Under the pieces are notes generated by a model. The model saw only the letters and a list, made by a program, of their open reading frames with translations, did not search any database and had not been told where the DNA came from. Positions 34,574-42,348 of a stretch of DNA of 45,706 nucleotides are shown piece by piece (position 1 is the stretch's first letter; each line of letters begins with the position of its first letter). The position numbers and the translations under genes were made by a program. This DNA comes from Syntrophaceae bacterium (GTDB lineage Bacteria; Desulfobacterota; Syntrophia; Syntrophales; UBA5619), in NCBI GenBank assembly GCA_003141195.1, contig PLLC01000025.1:8530-54235 (forward strand). The letters are read 5' to 3'.

Positions 34574-35725
34574 TTAGTTCTCCTCGTACGCCGTCAGCAG
34601 ATCCTTGAAATACTTCTGCTGCGGGAACATCAGCCCGTTCTTTTCCAGCGTATCCGGCGGCACGTCGGCGAAGAGCATCGCCTTCGCTTTTGGCGACACC
34701 ACGGACAGAACGTGCTTGGCATCGATGCCCGGGAGCCATCCCATCCGCTCCACGACCACCCTGGCCTGCTGCTCCGGCGAGGTGATGAATTCCACGTACT
34801 TCTTCGCCATCTCGTAGCTGGCCGACTTTTTGGTCACCACCAGGTACATGGGCTGTCCGGGCAGGCCGGGAGAGATCAGCTTCATCCTGATCTTGGGGTC
34901 CATCCGGTTCTCGTTCTTCATGCTGATCACCATGTCCACCCAGACCGGACCCATGGCAATCTCGCCCCGATTCAGCTTGTCGAGTGTATCGTTGTTTCCG
35001 GTGGTCATCGTCACGGGGAGGCTCTTGAGCTCCTTGATCGCAGCCGGCCAACTTGCCTCGGCGGCCTCGTCATAGGCGCCCTTGGCATACTGGTCGTACT
35101 TCCCGCTCTTCCAGTAGGTCCAGCCGGTGACGAAGCCGGTGCCGCTCATCCCGCCCTTGACCCCGTTGTACCCGAACTTCTTGGGGTTGGCCTTGATCCA
35201 GGCCACCAGCTCCTCAAAGGTGTTGGGCGGGTTCTTGACCATGTCCGGATTGTAGGCGAGCACGACCTGGCTCTGAAACATGGGCATCACGTACCCTTCC
35301 ACGTTGAAACCCAGGGCATTCCTGCCGTTTGCCGCCGTCATCAGCTTGTAGGTGCTGATTTCGGGGCCGTACTTCGCCAGCAGATCATTCTGGATCATCT
35401 GCGGCATGATGCTCTGGTGGATGATCGCCACGTCGATATCAAATTTGGCGACGTTGGCGTCCTTCTGGCTCTTGAGCTTCTGGAAGATCACCTGGCTTCC
35501 CGGGTCGCCGGGGCCGCTGCCGACCGCGTTGATCTCCACATTCGGGAACTGCTTGCTGAACGCCGGGCCGAAGATGCTCTTCTGCAGCTCGTGCATGTTT
35601 GTGTCCCCGGCGGAGACCACGGTCAGTACGATCTTCTCGCCGGCGGCGAAAGCCGGCCCCGGGCCCCACGTCAGTAAGGCCAATCCGAGCGCCACAAGCG
35701 CTAAGGGAAACAACATCCGTCGCAT
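34574..35725 (-). CDS. ABC importer extracellular solute-binding protein (family 1)
   Basis: A 383-residue periplasmic binding protein that captures the ligand for the importer. A signal peptide (MRRMLFPLALVALGLALL) is cleaved near AFA-AG at residue 27. The fold shows IVLTVVSAGDTNMHELQKSIFG, FSKQFPNVEINAVGSG, FNVEGYVMPMFQSQVVLAYNPD (hinge strand) and NRGEIAMGPVWVDM. These fit the PotD/FbpA-like cluster. The ligand is not evident: the Tyr pair of ferric-binding proteins was not identified with confidence. The ATG at 35725 is chosen for AAGGAGG 7 nt upstream. The frame is open beyond it, but that part contains the promoter and is not coding. First gene of the operon. Confidence 0.92.
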   Translation of the reverse strand: MRRMLFPLALVALGLALLTWGPGPAFAAGEKIVLTVVSAGDTNMHELQKSIFGPAFSKQFPNVEINAVGSGPGDPGSQVIFQKLKSQKDANVAKFDIDVAIIHQSIMPQMIQNDLLAKYGPEISTYKLMTAANGRNALGFNVEGYVMPMFQSQVVLAYNPDMVKNPPNTFEELVAWIKANPKKFGYNGVKGGMSGTGFVTGWTYWKSGKYDQYAKGAYDEAAEASWPAAIKELKSLPVTMTTGNNDTLDKLNRGEIAMGPVWVDMVISMKNENRMDPKIRMKLISPGLPGQPMYLVVTKKSASYEMAKKYVEFITSPEQQARVVVERMGWLPGIDAKHVLSVVSPKAKAMLFADVPPDTLEKNGLMFPQQKYFKDLLTAYEEN

Positions 35726-35876
35726 GAGGTACCTCCTTCTCTCCGCCGTCGCGGCGGGAACCATACCGACACGCCACATGCGGCGCGCCGATGCCGTGAG
35801 GGAACCGAACGTTGTGCGGTCTCGAACTGTGAACGACTGATACTGAACTGAAAAACGCTGACTTTTATACGCGCCA

Positions 35877-35905
35877 AAGATATTAAAAGCGTTTTTGTAT
35901 GTCAA
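35877..35905 (-). promoter_or_regulatory. Sigma70 promoter of the ABC importer operon
   Basis: Minus-strand TTGACA (35900-35905), a 17-bp spacer and TATCTT (35877-35882), about 150 bp upstream of the binding-protein start. It begins TTGACATAC and has an AAACG in the spacer, like the promoter at 37605. Confidence 0.75.
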
Positions 35906-35997
35906 GGAGATTTTATCGCAGCAGACCGTCAACCCACCCATAAAGCCAAAGGCGCCTTCCATTTGTTTTAATTTTTTCTTTCATAGCTTATCTTTCA

Positions 35998-37367
35998 GGG
36001 TCTTCTCCCAATCGAGTGGGTAAAATAAACGGTTTTTAAGCTGCGAGCGCTTGTCCTGTAAGGGTTTGCACTCTACTGATCGCCGATAAAATATGATATG
36101 AACTCCGCATGCGAAAAACGAAACGATTGTGGGACGCGTATCGGTTTTCGGGGTTCACGCCGGAACCCGAGGTATCGGGGATTTTCGGTGACCCGAAAGC
36201 CCTGGTCATCAAGCTGCGACGCCGGGGGGAAAAACGCTTTGCGGAGCCTGCGGACGGGCACACCGGACGTTTTACGACCGCAAGGTGCGACGGGTTCGGG
36301 ATCTGTCGTGTGGCGACCGTCGCGTCTGGCTGGATGTGGAGATTCGACGTGTTTTGTGCCGGAGTTGCGGGAAAGTGAAGCAAGAGAGCCTGGAGTGGCT
36401 GGCCGACAACCCGGTTTATACGAAGCGTTTTTCCTTCTGGGTGGGACGCCGGGTCCGTGTCTCGACGATCCGGGATGTCGCCCGGGAGACCAACCTGGAC
36501 TGGAAGACGATCAAGGCGCTGGAGAAGCAGTACATGGAGGCGCAACTGCGGCGAGCGGGAACGCCGGGTCCGCAGATCATCGGGATCGACGAGATCTCCG
36601 TCCGAAAGGGGCACACCTACCGCATCATTGTGAGCGATCTGGTTCGGCAGCGCCCGATCTGGTTTGGGGGCACGGACCGTTCGGAAGCCAGTATGAATCT
36701 GTTCTTTGAATGGCTGGGAGGGAAGAGGAGCTGCAAAATCCGTCTGGTGGTCATGGACATGTGGAAGCCGTTCCGCAATGCCTGTGCGTCGCACGTGCAC
36801 GGCGCCGCAGTCCTGTACGACAAGTTTCATGCCCTGCGGCATCTCGGCGAGGCCATGGACAAGGTGCGCCGCAGCGAGTACGCCCGATTGAAAGGCGAGG
36901 ACCGCAAGTTTATCAAGGGGCAGCGATACACCTTGCTGTCGCACCGGGAGAACCTCTCCATGGACGGCAAGAAAGCCCTGCGGACACTGCTCAAGGCCAA
37001 TAAGCGACTGCAGACGGCCTACCTGCTCAAGGAGTCCTTCGGTCAGCTGTGGGAGTACCGCAGCGAAGCCTGGGCCCGGAAGTTCTTCGATAACTGGTGC
37101 GCTTCCCTGAAGGGGCAGAAACTGGAACCTTTCGAAAAGTTCGCCAAGATGATCGACCGCCACTGGGAGGGGATCGCAGCGTACTGCCTTCCCGAGAACA
37201 AGGTCTCTTTGGGCTTTGTGAAGGCCTCAACAACAAGATCCGGGTGATTCAACGTCGCTCCTATGGTTTGCGGGATGACGAATATCTCCGCCTCAAAATC
37301 CTCACTTCGATGCTGCCGGAGATATGAGAAACTGCATCAAGTTACCCACTCAGTTGGGAGATGAGCC
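35998..37367 (+). mobile_element. ISL3-family insertion sequence with intact ends
   Basis: A 1370-bp element. Its ends are 29-bp imperfect inverted repeats: 35998-36026 (GGGTCTTCTCCCAATCGAGT...) and 37339-37367 (complement begins GGCTCATCTCCCAACTGAGT). It is flanked on both sides by the 8-bp target duplication ATCTTTCA (35990-35997 and 37368-37375), as expected for ISL3. The perfect duplication implies a fairly recent insertion, although the transposase frame is broken twice. It landed between the importer operon and the ketosynthase cluster. Confidence 0.93.
36109..37327 (+). pseudogene. ISL3 transposase, two frameshifts
   Basis: Read through, it would be a DDE transposase of about 405 residues. 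Segment 1 (36109 to about 36235) begins MRKTKRLWDAYRF and ends KLRRRGEK. The zinc-finger segment TLCGACGRAHRTFYDRKVRRV continues in the -1 frame, so one extra base lies in the run of six G and five A near 36224-36234. Segment 2 carries CRSCGK, the catalytic GIDEISVRKGHTYRI, VVMDMWKPFRNA and DKFHALRHLGEAMDKVR. Near 37215-37222 one base is missing: SLGFVK should continue as EGLNNKIRVIQRRSYGLRDDE and ends LTSMLPEI in another frame (stop 37325-37327). As written the element cannot make its own transposase. Confidence 0.88.
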
Positions 37368-37598
37368 ATCTTTCATAATATCTGGTATCCAACAGCTGAG
37401 AGGCATTGAGCTATATATAAATGACTGTGTATTTTCCTTTAGAGGTAATTTACAGTCATTTCCCATGCCAAAGCTACCAACACGACCGTCACCGGCATCG
37501 ATCCTGCTTATTGCTCGTTCATAAGTACCTTTCTTATAAACCATAACAAATATTTTAGGAAATGGAGTAGCACCCAAGAGAGTCAATAGCCAGGGCAA
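37350..37598 (-). CDS. Hypothetical ORF with 3' end interrupted by the IS
   Basis: A minus-strand frame of 82 codons from a TTG at 37598. It contains KIFVMVYKKGTYERAI, SRIDAGDGRVGSFGMGNDC and CWIPDIM, then runs through the target duplication into the IS end and stops at 37350. Joining the two flanks without the IS would give DIMKDKL and a stop, so the insertion only altered the last codons. No ribosome site is visible, and the ketosynthase-cluster promoter lies just upstream on the other strand. The family was not recognised; it may be non-coding. Confidence 0.3.
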   Translation of the reverse strand: MPWLLTLLGATPFPKIFVMVYKKGTYERAISRIDAGDGRVGSFGMGNDCKLPLKENTQSFIYSSMPLSCWIPDIMKDGSSPN

Positions 37599-37604
37599 AT
37601 TTGT

Positions 37605-37633
37605 TTGACATACGGAAACGTTTTTTCTATACT
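37605..37633 (+). promoter_or_regulatory. Sigma70 promoter of the ABC-ACP-ketosynthase operon
   Basis: TTGACA (37605-37610), a 17-bp spacer and TATACT (37628-37633); a leader of about 60 nt precedes the TTG start at 37702. It begins TTGACATAC, and the spacer contains AAACGTTT, a small palindrome. Confidence 0.8.
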
Positions 37634-37701
37634 CCGCACGTCCCGTTTTTTCAAAGGTCGTAAAACTTCTTGCATGAATTGGTCATTTTGACGGAGATCC
37701 G

Positions 37702-38637
37702 TTGATCAGCATCAAACATCTCTACAAATCATACCATGGGAAATCCATCCTCTATGACATCCAGCTTTCGGTGAGGCGTGGTTCCATCATGGGGCTGTTG
37801 GGTCCCAACGGCGCGGGAAAGACGACCCTGATCTCCATCCTGACAGGTATCATCGAAAAAGACGACGGAGAGATCACCATCGGCGGCCTCGATCTCGAAC
37901 GTGAGATGGGCCGTATCCAGTCCCTGTGCAGTTATGTGCCCCAGACCCTCGCTTTCTATACCCGTCTGTCGGCCTTTGAGAATCTGGAGTACTTCGGTTC
38001 CCTCTGGGGTCTGAAGGGGAAGAAACTGAAGGAACGCATGGCATTCTGCATCGATGCCGGGAGCATGGAGGCCTTTGTCCATAAGCGGGTGGACACGTTC
38101 TCCGGCGGGATGAAGAGACGCCTGAACCTGGCCATAGGCCTTTTAAACGAACCCGACATCCTGTATCTTGACGAGCCGACGGTCGGCGTCGATGCACAGT
38201 CCAGGAACTACATCCTGGAGACGATCAGAAAGATCAACCGGGAAAGGGGAACGACGGTCATCTACACCTCCCACTACATGGATGAAATCGAGCAGGTGGC
38301 CGACGAGATCGCCGTGATCGATGAAGGAAGGATTGTCCTTCATGGCAGCAAACAGGCCCTTTTGACACACGCCGATGCCGTTTTGATCAGCGTGGAGCCG
38401 ATGACAGAGGCCGCCGTCGGGGTACTGCGGCAGCGCGGCGGGCTACAAGTGAAGGCGGACAACGTTCATGTCGAACGGGACGAACGCTTCAATGAAAACA
38501 TGGCTGCGGTATTTGCCGTCCTTCACGATCACGGCGTCCGGGTGAAGGACATCGTATTCGGCCACAGAAATCTTGAGGCGCTTTTCCTCAAACTGACCAG
38601 CAGCCGACTGCGGGATGACGAGGGGCAAAACGGGTAG
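37702..38637 (+). CDS. ABC-2-type exporter ATP-binding protein
   Basis: A 311-residue ATPase of the DrrA/NodI/CcmA type. It has Walker A GPNGAGKT (34-41), CSYVPQTLAFYTRLSAFENLEYFG (Q-loop region), the signature FSGGMKRRLNLAIGLL, Walker B ILYLDEPTVGVD and the switch His in YTSHYMDEIEQVAD. The C-terminal extension (about 225-311) is usual for DrrA-like subunits. Translation starts at TTG (37702), with GGAG 5 nt upstream. It is the first gene of the operon, with the permease start 2 bp after its stop. This type exports lipids, polysaccharide or polyketide products. Position ahead of ACP and ketosynthase genes suggests the cargo is what they build. Confidence 0.93.
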   Translation: MISIKHLYKSYHGKSILYDIQLSVRRGSIMGLLGPNGAGKTTLISILTGIIEKDDGEITIGGLDLEREMGRIQSLCSYVPQTLAFYTRLSAFENLEYFGSLWGLKGKKLKERMAFCIDAGSMEAFVHKRVDTFSGGMKRRLNLAIGLLNEPDILYLDEPTVGVDAQSRNYILETIRKINRERGTTVIYTSHYMDEIEQVADEIAVIDEGRIVLHGSKQALLTHADAVLISVEPMTEAAVGVLRQRGGLQVKADNVHVERDERFNENMAAVFAVLHDHGVRVKDIVFGHRNLEALFLKLTSSRLRDDEGQNG

Positions 38638-38639
38638 GC

Positions 38640-39857
38640 ATGATGAAGCTGCTGTACACCCTGAAAAAGGAATTCCTGCTGATCACCCGCGATATCCATG
38701 CCGTCACGGTCCTGTTTATCATGCCGGCCGTTTTCATCATGATCATGTCCCTGGCGATGCGTGACCTTTTCGAGCTCAACAACACGGTCCATATCGATGT
38801 CCTTGCCGTGAACCGGGATGCGGGGAAGAAATCGGGGGAGTTCCTCAAGGCGATAGAGGAACTCCGTACCTTCAAATTTCACCTTCTCGAGAAGGACGTC
38901 GCCACGGAGAAGGTTAAGGAGCAGATGCTTTCCCGGGACTACAAGTTTGCCCTGGTGATCGGGGAGAACTTCTCCGCCATCGTGGAGGACATCGAAAAAG
39001 AGGAGGATCAAAAGCCTCTGGCGCTGTTCGTCAATCCCGCGGTCAACCTCCAGACCCAGATGATCCTGACCAACGCTCTGGACGGAAGGCTGGCGAAGTT
39101 GAGGAAGGATGCCTTCATCGACCGTATCGGGGAAGTCCTGGCCGCAGCCGGGATTGACGAGAAGAAACTCAAGGCGGCCGAGGAAAGCCGGGTAGAGGTC
39201 CAATACGTTTACAAAGAGGCGCGTGCCGCCAAGGTCCCCTCCGCCGTCCAGCAGAGCGTCCCCGCCTGGCTCGTTTTTTCCATGTTCTTTATTGTCATCC
39301 CCATCTCCAACACCTTTATCTCCGAACGGGGGCAGGGCACCCTGATGCGCCTCAAAAGCATGAACGTCTCGCGGGTCGCCCTGATCATCGGCAAGATGGT
39401 CCCCTATCTTTTCGTCAATGCCATCCAGGTGATCCTTATGATCGCCATCGGTGTTTATGCAGTCCCCCTTTTGGGCGGCACCCCCCTCACCGTCGGGGAT
39501 TCACTGGGAGGCCTTGCCCTGATTGCCGCTTCCGTGAGCTTCAGCGCCATCTCCGTGGCGCTCCTGATCGCCTCCCTGGCCAGGACGACGGAGCAGGCCA
39601 CCACCATCGGGGGCGTCCTGAATATCATCTTCGGCGCACTGGGCGGGATCATGGTGCCCAAGTTTGTCATGCCCGGATTTATGCAGGAGATCGCCCATCT
39701 CTCCCCCATGTCCTGGGGGCTGGAAGGATTCCTCGACATCTTCCTGCGGAACGGCAATGTCTCCGACGTCCTCCCGGAAAGCCTGTCCCTGCTCATTTTC
39801 GGGACAGCCATGCTGATATGTACGATGATCGCATTGAAAAAACAAAGAGAGGTTTGA
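38640..39857 (+). CDS. ABC-2-type exporter permease
   Basis: A 405-residue inner-membrane subunit with the YhgE/DrrB-like two-part layout. One span near 22-42 (AVTVLFIMPAVFIMIMSLAM) is followed by a large periplasmic segment (about 48-215, with coiled-coil-like KKLKAAEESRVEVQYVYKEARAAK), then five spans from about 220 to 400 (PAWLVFSMFFIVIPISNTFI, then a cluster ending IFGTAMLICTMIAL). SERGQGTLMRLKSM and HLSPMSWGLEGFLDIFLR are conserved features of ABC-2 permeases. It forms the exporter with the ATPase encoded 2 bp upstream. Its stop lies 8 bp before the favoured ACP start. Confidence 0.92.
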   Translation: MMKLLYTLKKEFLLITRDIHAVTVLFIMPAVFIMIMSLAMRDLFELNNTVHIDVLAVNRDAGKKSGEFLKAIEELRTFKFHLLEKDVATEKVKEQMLSRDYKFALVIGENFSAIVEDIEKEEDQKPLALFVNPAVNLQTQMILTNALDGRLAKLRKDAFIDRIGEVLAAAGIDEKKLKAAEESRVEVQYVYKEARAAKVPSAVQQSVPAWLVFSMFFIVIPISNTFISERGQGTLMRLKSMNVSRVALIIGKMVPYLFVNAIQVILMIAIGVYAVPLLGGTPLTVGDSLGGLALIAASVSFSAISVALLIASLARTTEQATTIGGVLNIIFGALGGIMVPKFVMPGFMQEIAHLSPMSWGLEGFLDIFLRNGNVSDVLPESLSLLIFGTAMLICTMIALKKQREV

Positions 39858-39865
39858 AAGTAGCG

Positions 39866-40132
39866 ATGCAAGGTTCCCTGGATGAAAGACTGAAGATGGA
39901 CTTGAAGAGGCTGATCGTCGAGGAGTGCGATCTCATGATCGATCCCGGGGAGATCCATGACGATGATCCCCTGTTCGGCAACGCCGCCCCTCTCGGCCTG
40001 GATTCGATAGATGCCCTGCAGATTTCCATCGCGGTACAGAACCGATACGGCCAAATGATCACCGACAGCAAGCAGATGAGGCGAATCATGAAATCGATCA
40101 ACACCTTTGCTGACTTCATCCAACCGGAGTAG
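39866..40132 (+). CDS. Acyl carrier protein
   Basis: An 88-residue four-helix carrier protein. Ser47 in PLGLDSIDALQIS is the expected 4'-phosphopantetheine attachment site (consensus DSxD/E). Helix 1 (DERLKMDLKRLIVEECDL) and the end (KSINTFADFIQ) fit the family. It is cytoplasmic and would hold the growing or finished acyl chain. The ATG at 39866 gives the usual ACP length; an ATG at 39818, inside the permease gene, would add 16 residues. Its neighbours (two ketosynthase-like genes downstream, exporter upstream, BtrH-like protein opposite) point to a dedicated carrier, not the fatty-acid ACP. No phosphopantetheinyl transferase is in the window. Confidence 0.88.
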   Translation: MQGSLDERLKMDLKRLIVEECDLMIDPGEIHDDDPLFGNAAPLGLDSIDALQISIAVQNRYGQMITDSKQMRRIMKSINTFADFIQPE

Positions 40133-40135
40133 GAC

Positions 40136-41311
40136 ATGGGGCGAAAGCCATTTGTCACTGGAAAGGCGATGACCTGCTCCCTCGGGGATTCCCTGGAGGG
40201 GATTGTCGAGGCCGTACGCCATCAGCGGTTGAAGCTGGAACAACTTCCCTTCACCCTCTCCGGCCTGCCCTATACCAGACCCTACTACCTGATCCGGAGA
40301 AACGAGAAGGATCAACTGGAGAACCGCTCCGAGGCTTATTTTTACGAGGTGCTCTTTTCCACGGTCTCCCGCGCCCTCGACGACGCCGGGGTGAGCGACG
40401 CCGAGATCAGGGACATGCCTCTGTTTTTCGGCTCGACATCCATGGATGTTCCCGTGTTTGAGGGCAAACACCGCCGGCGGTCCTCGTCCGTGTCGGAACT
40501 GTTTCTCCAGGCATCCAATGGGTATGGCAAAATCGCCGGCGCCGTCATGGATAGGTTCGGAATGGAGGGCAACACTTACTCCTTCATTACGGCATGCACA
40601 TCGAGCTCCAATGCCGTTCTTTACGCCGCATCCATGATCGAGGAACGGTGCATCGAAAGGGCTCTGGTGGTGGGCTATGACCTATACAACAACCTCGGTT
40701 TTTACGGCTTTGAGGGCCTCAAATCCATCGCCTCTTCCGAGTACAGGCCCTTTGACAGGGCGAGGGACGGCCTGATCCTCGGCGAGGCTTGCGGCGCGGT
40801 GGTTCTGGAGGGGCAGAACCGGAAGGACTCCGATTTCATGTGCCTTGGCGGGGCAAACCTCTGTGATACTTACAGCGTGACCAGTCACGATGAAGAGGGC
40901 GCCGCCGTAGCGGAAACGATGAACAGGGCGCTCATGCAGGCAGGGATCGATCCGGGGGAAATCTGTGCTGTCAAGGCGCACGCCACGGGAACGGAGAACA
41001 ATGACAGGACCGAGTGTGCGGCCATGAGATTGGTCTTTGGCCATCGCATCCCTCCCGTAACGTGCGTGAAACCTTTCATCGGCCACACGGTCGGCGCCTG
41101 CGGCGTCAGCGAGCTGATTCTGTTGACGGAGTCGATCAAGGCGGGGTTCATCCCCGCCACACCGGGCTTCCGGGAAAAGGACGAGGCATTGAACCTGACG
41201 CCCCTGACGGAAAACAGACAAACCGGGGAGGGAATTTTTATGCTGAACTACTTCGGCTTCGGCGGTAACTGCACCACCCTTATCCTTTCCAACCGGGGCG
41301 ATGGGGGATGA
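40136..41311 (+). CDS. Beta-ketoacyl-ACP synthase (FabF-like, complete active site)
   Basis: A 391-residue thiolase-fold condensing enzyme. The catalytic set is complete: Cys154 in ITACTSSSNAV, His282 in AHATGTENND, and Lys312/His317 in KPFIGHTVGACG. The C-terminal NYFGFGGNC is the glycine-rich loop. It would elongate an ACP-bound acyl chain by decarboxylative condensation. The N-terminal part is less like FabF and closer to ketosynthases of aryl-polyene-type clusters. It starts at ATG 40136, 3 bp after the ACP stop, with GGAG upstream, and its stop overlaps the next ketosynthase-like start by 4 bp (ATGA). No ketoreductase, dehydratase or thioesterase gene is seen nearby. Confidence 0.92.
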   Translation: MGRKPFVTGKAMTCSLGDSLEGIVEAVRHQRLKLEQLPFTLSGLPYTRPYYLIRRNEKDQLENRSEAYFYEVLFSTVSRALDDAGVSDAEIRDMPLFFGSTSMDVPVFEGKHRRRSSSVSELFLQASNGYGKIAGAVMDRFGMEGNTYSFITACTSSSNAVLYAASMIEERCIERALVVGYDLYNNLGFYGFEGLKSIASSEYRPFDRARDGLILGEACGAVVLEGQNRKDSDFMCLGGANLCDTYSVTSHDEEGAAVAETMNRALMQAGIDPGEICAVKAHATGTENNDRTECAAMRLVFGHRIPPVTCVKPFIGHTVGACGVSELILLTESIKAGFIPATPGFREKDEALNLTPLTENRQTGEGIFMLNYFGFGGNCTTLILSNRGDGG

Positions 41312-42180
41312 GAGGAATGTACATTCACAGCTTCTCTGCCTATACCGGCGAACCGAACGTGGACGTCGAATGGCTGAAGGCGGAGATTTCACGTTACACC
41401 CGGGTGAATTTCCGCAGGGGGAACAGGTTCATCCTGCTTGCCCTGCTTGGCGCCTGCCAATGTATCCACGAACGTTCCATCGAGGCCGATACGGGGGTGT
41501 ATCTGACGACGGAGCACGGCAATCTCGGTGAGACCGCGGCTGTCCTGGATGAGATCTATACGGCCCGCTCTCTGCCCAAACCTTACGGATTCATCAACAC
41601 GATGAGCGGTACGGCCGCGTTTTATCTTGCCCAGACCCTGGGTAGCCGGGGCCGGAATATCACCGTTTCCAGCCAGCACCTCTCCTTCGAAAGGGGGCTG
41701 GAACTGCTGAAGTTGGATTTTGCCGGGGGTGCGGAAAGAAGCGCCCTAATCGGCGGCGTGGATGAGGCCTCTCTTTCCGGGGAAAATACGGGGCAGGAGA
41801 ATCATCGCGGTTGGCGCATGGCCGACGGGAGCGGCTGGTTTTATGTCAAGCCCGAGAGGGAGGGGGCCTGCGGGTCATTTATCGCAAACCGGTCGTTCCG
41901 GGATGCCCCCTCCTGTATCGACTGGATCAGGAAACGGGGGGGACCGCCGTTGGATCTCCTTTCATTCGGTGCCCTGGTCGGTGAGGATGAAGCCGCGGCA
42001 TTGAAGGCGGCTTTGCGCCCCGCCGCCGTGTTTGATTACCTCCGTGACGGCGGGTATTCCGGATCGGCCACCGCATGCGGCGTCGGCAGGTTCATGGGGC
42101 ATTTTCAGGGAAGGTCCCTGTTGCACATCAACCGGGATCGGCGAGGAAATTACGCCGTACTGGAAGTGGAACGGTATTGA
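41308..42180 (+). CDS. Ketosynthase-like protein without active-site Cys (chain-length-factor-like)
   Basis: A 290-residue protein resembling a shortened ketosynthase. The opening YIHSFSAYTG and the block GFINTMSGTAAFYLAQTLGSRGRNITVS (from about 94) align with the nucleophile region of condensing enzymes, but the Cys is replaced (NTMSGTA). The AHATGT motif is absent. The ending CGVGRFMGHFQGRSLLHINRD recalls the GHT-GACG and C-terminal regions. In type II polyketide and aryl-polyene systems such partners pair with an active ketosynthase and shape chain length; that role is inferred. An ATG at 41317 is an alternative start. The element at 42223-42348 follows 42 bp downstream. Confidence 0.8.
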   Translation: MRGMYIHSFSAYTGEPNVDVEWLKAEISRYTRVNFRRGNRFILLALLGACQCIHERSIEADTGVYLTTEHGNLGETAAVLDEIYTARSLPKPYGFINTMSGTAAFYLAQTLGSRGRNITVSSQHLSFERGLELLKLDFAGGAERSALIGGVDEASLSGENTGQENHRGWRMADGSGWFYVKPEREGACGSFIANRSFRDAPSCIDWIRKRGGPPLDLLSFGALVGEDEAAALKAALRPAAVFDYLRDGGYSGSATACGVGRFMGHFQGRSLLHINRDRRGNYAVLEVERY

Positions 42181-42222
42181 CCGATACCCCGGGATCAGGA
42201 ACATGTTGAAAAAGTCTATTTT

Positions 42223-42348
42223 GCAGGCTGTTCAAAAATGCCCAGATGCAAGGCCCCCGAAATCCTGAGCCGTGAGGCGTACTTGCTTGTACGTTGAACG
42301 GCGAAGGATAAGAGAAACGCCGCAGATGGGCGTTTTTCAACAGCCTGT
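42223..42348. repeat. 126-bp inverted-repeat element, copy 2 (opposite orientation)
   Basis: About 90% identical to the complement of the element at 16638-16763. The ends are GCAGGCTGTTCAAAAATG and the complement of ACAGGCTGTTGAAAAACG. The centre is GTACTTGCTTGTAC where copy 1 has GTACTTTAAAGTAC, so the pairing arms are kept while the loop differs. It fills the gap between the convergent ketosynthase-like and BtrH-like genes, its right edge touching the BtrH stop codon. Confidence 0.88.

Noticed and set aside
35726-35962. 79-codon N-terminal extension of the ABC binding protein
   Set aside because: It precedes a perfect ribosome site and signal peptide at 35725 and spans the promoter.
36220-36240. 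Programmed -1 frameshifting in the ISL3 transposase
   Set aside because: The G6A5 run does not give a proper X-XXY-YYZ slippery heptamer in the right frame, ISL3 elements are not known for it, and a second unrelated frameshift lies near the 3' end.
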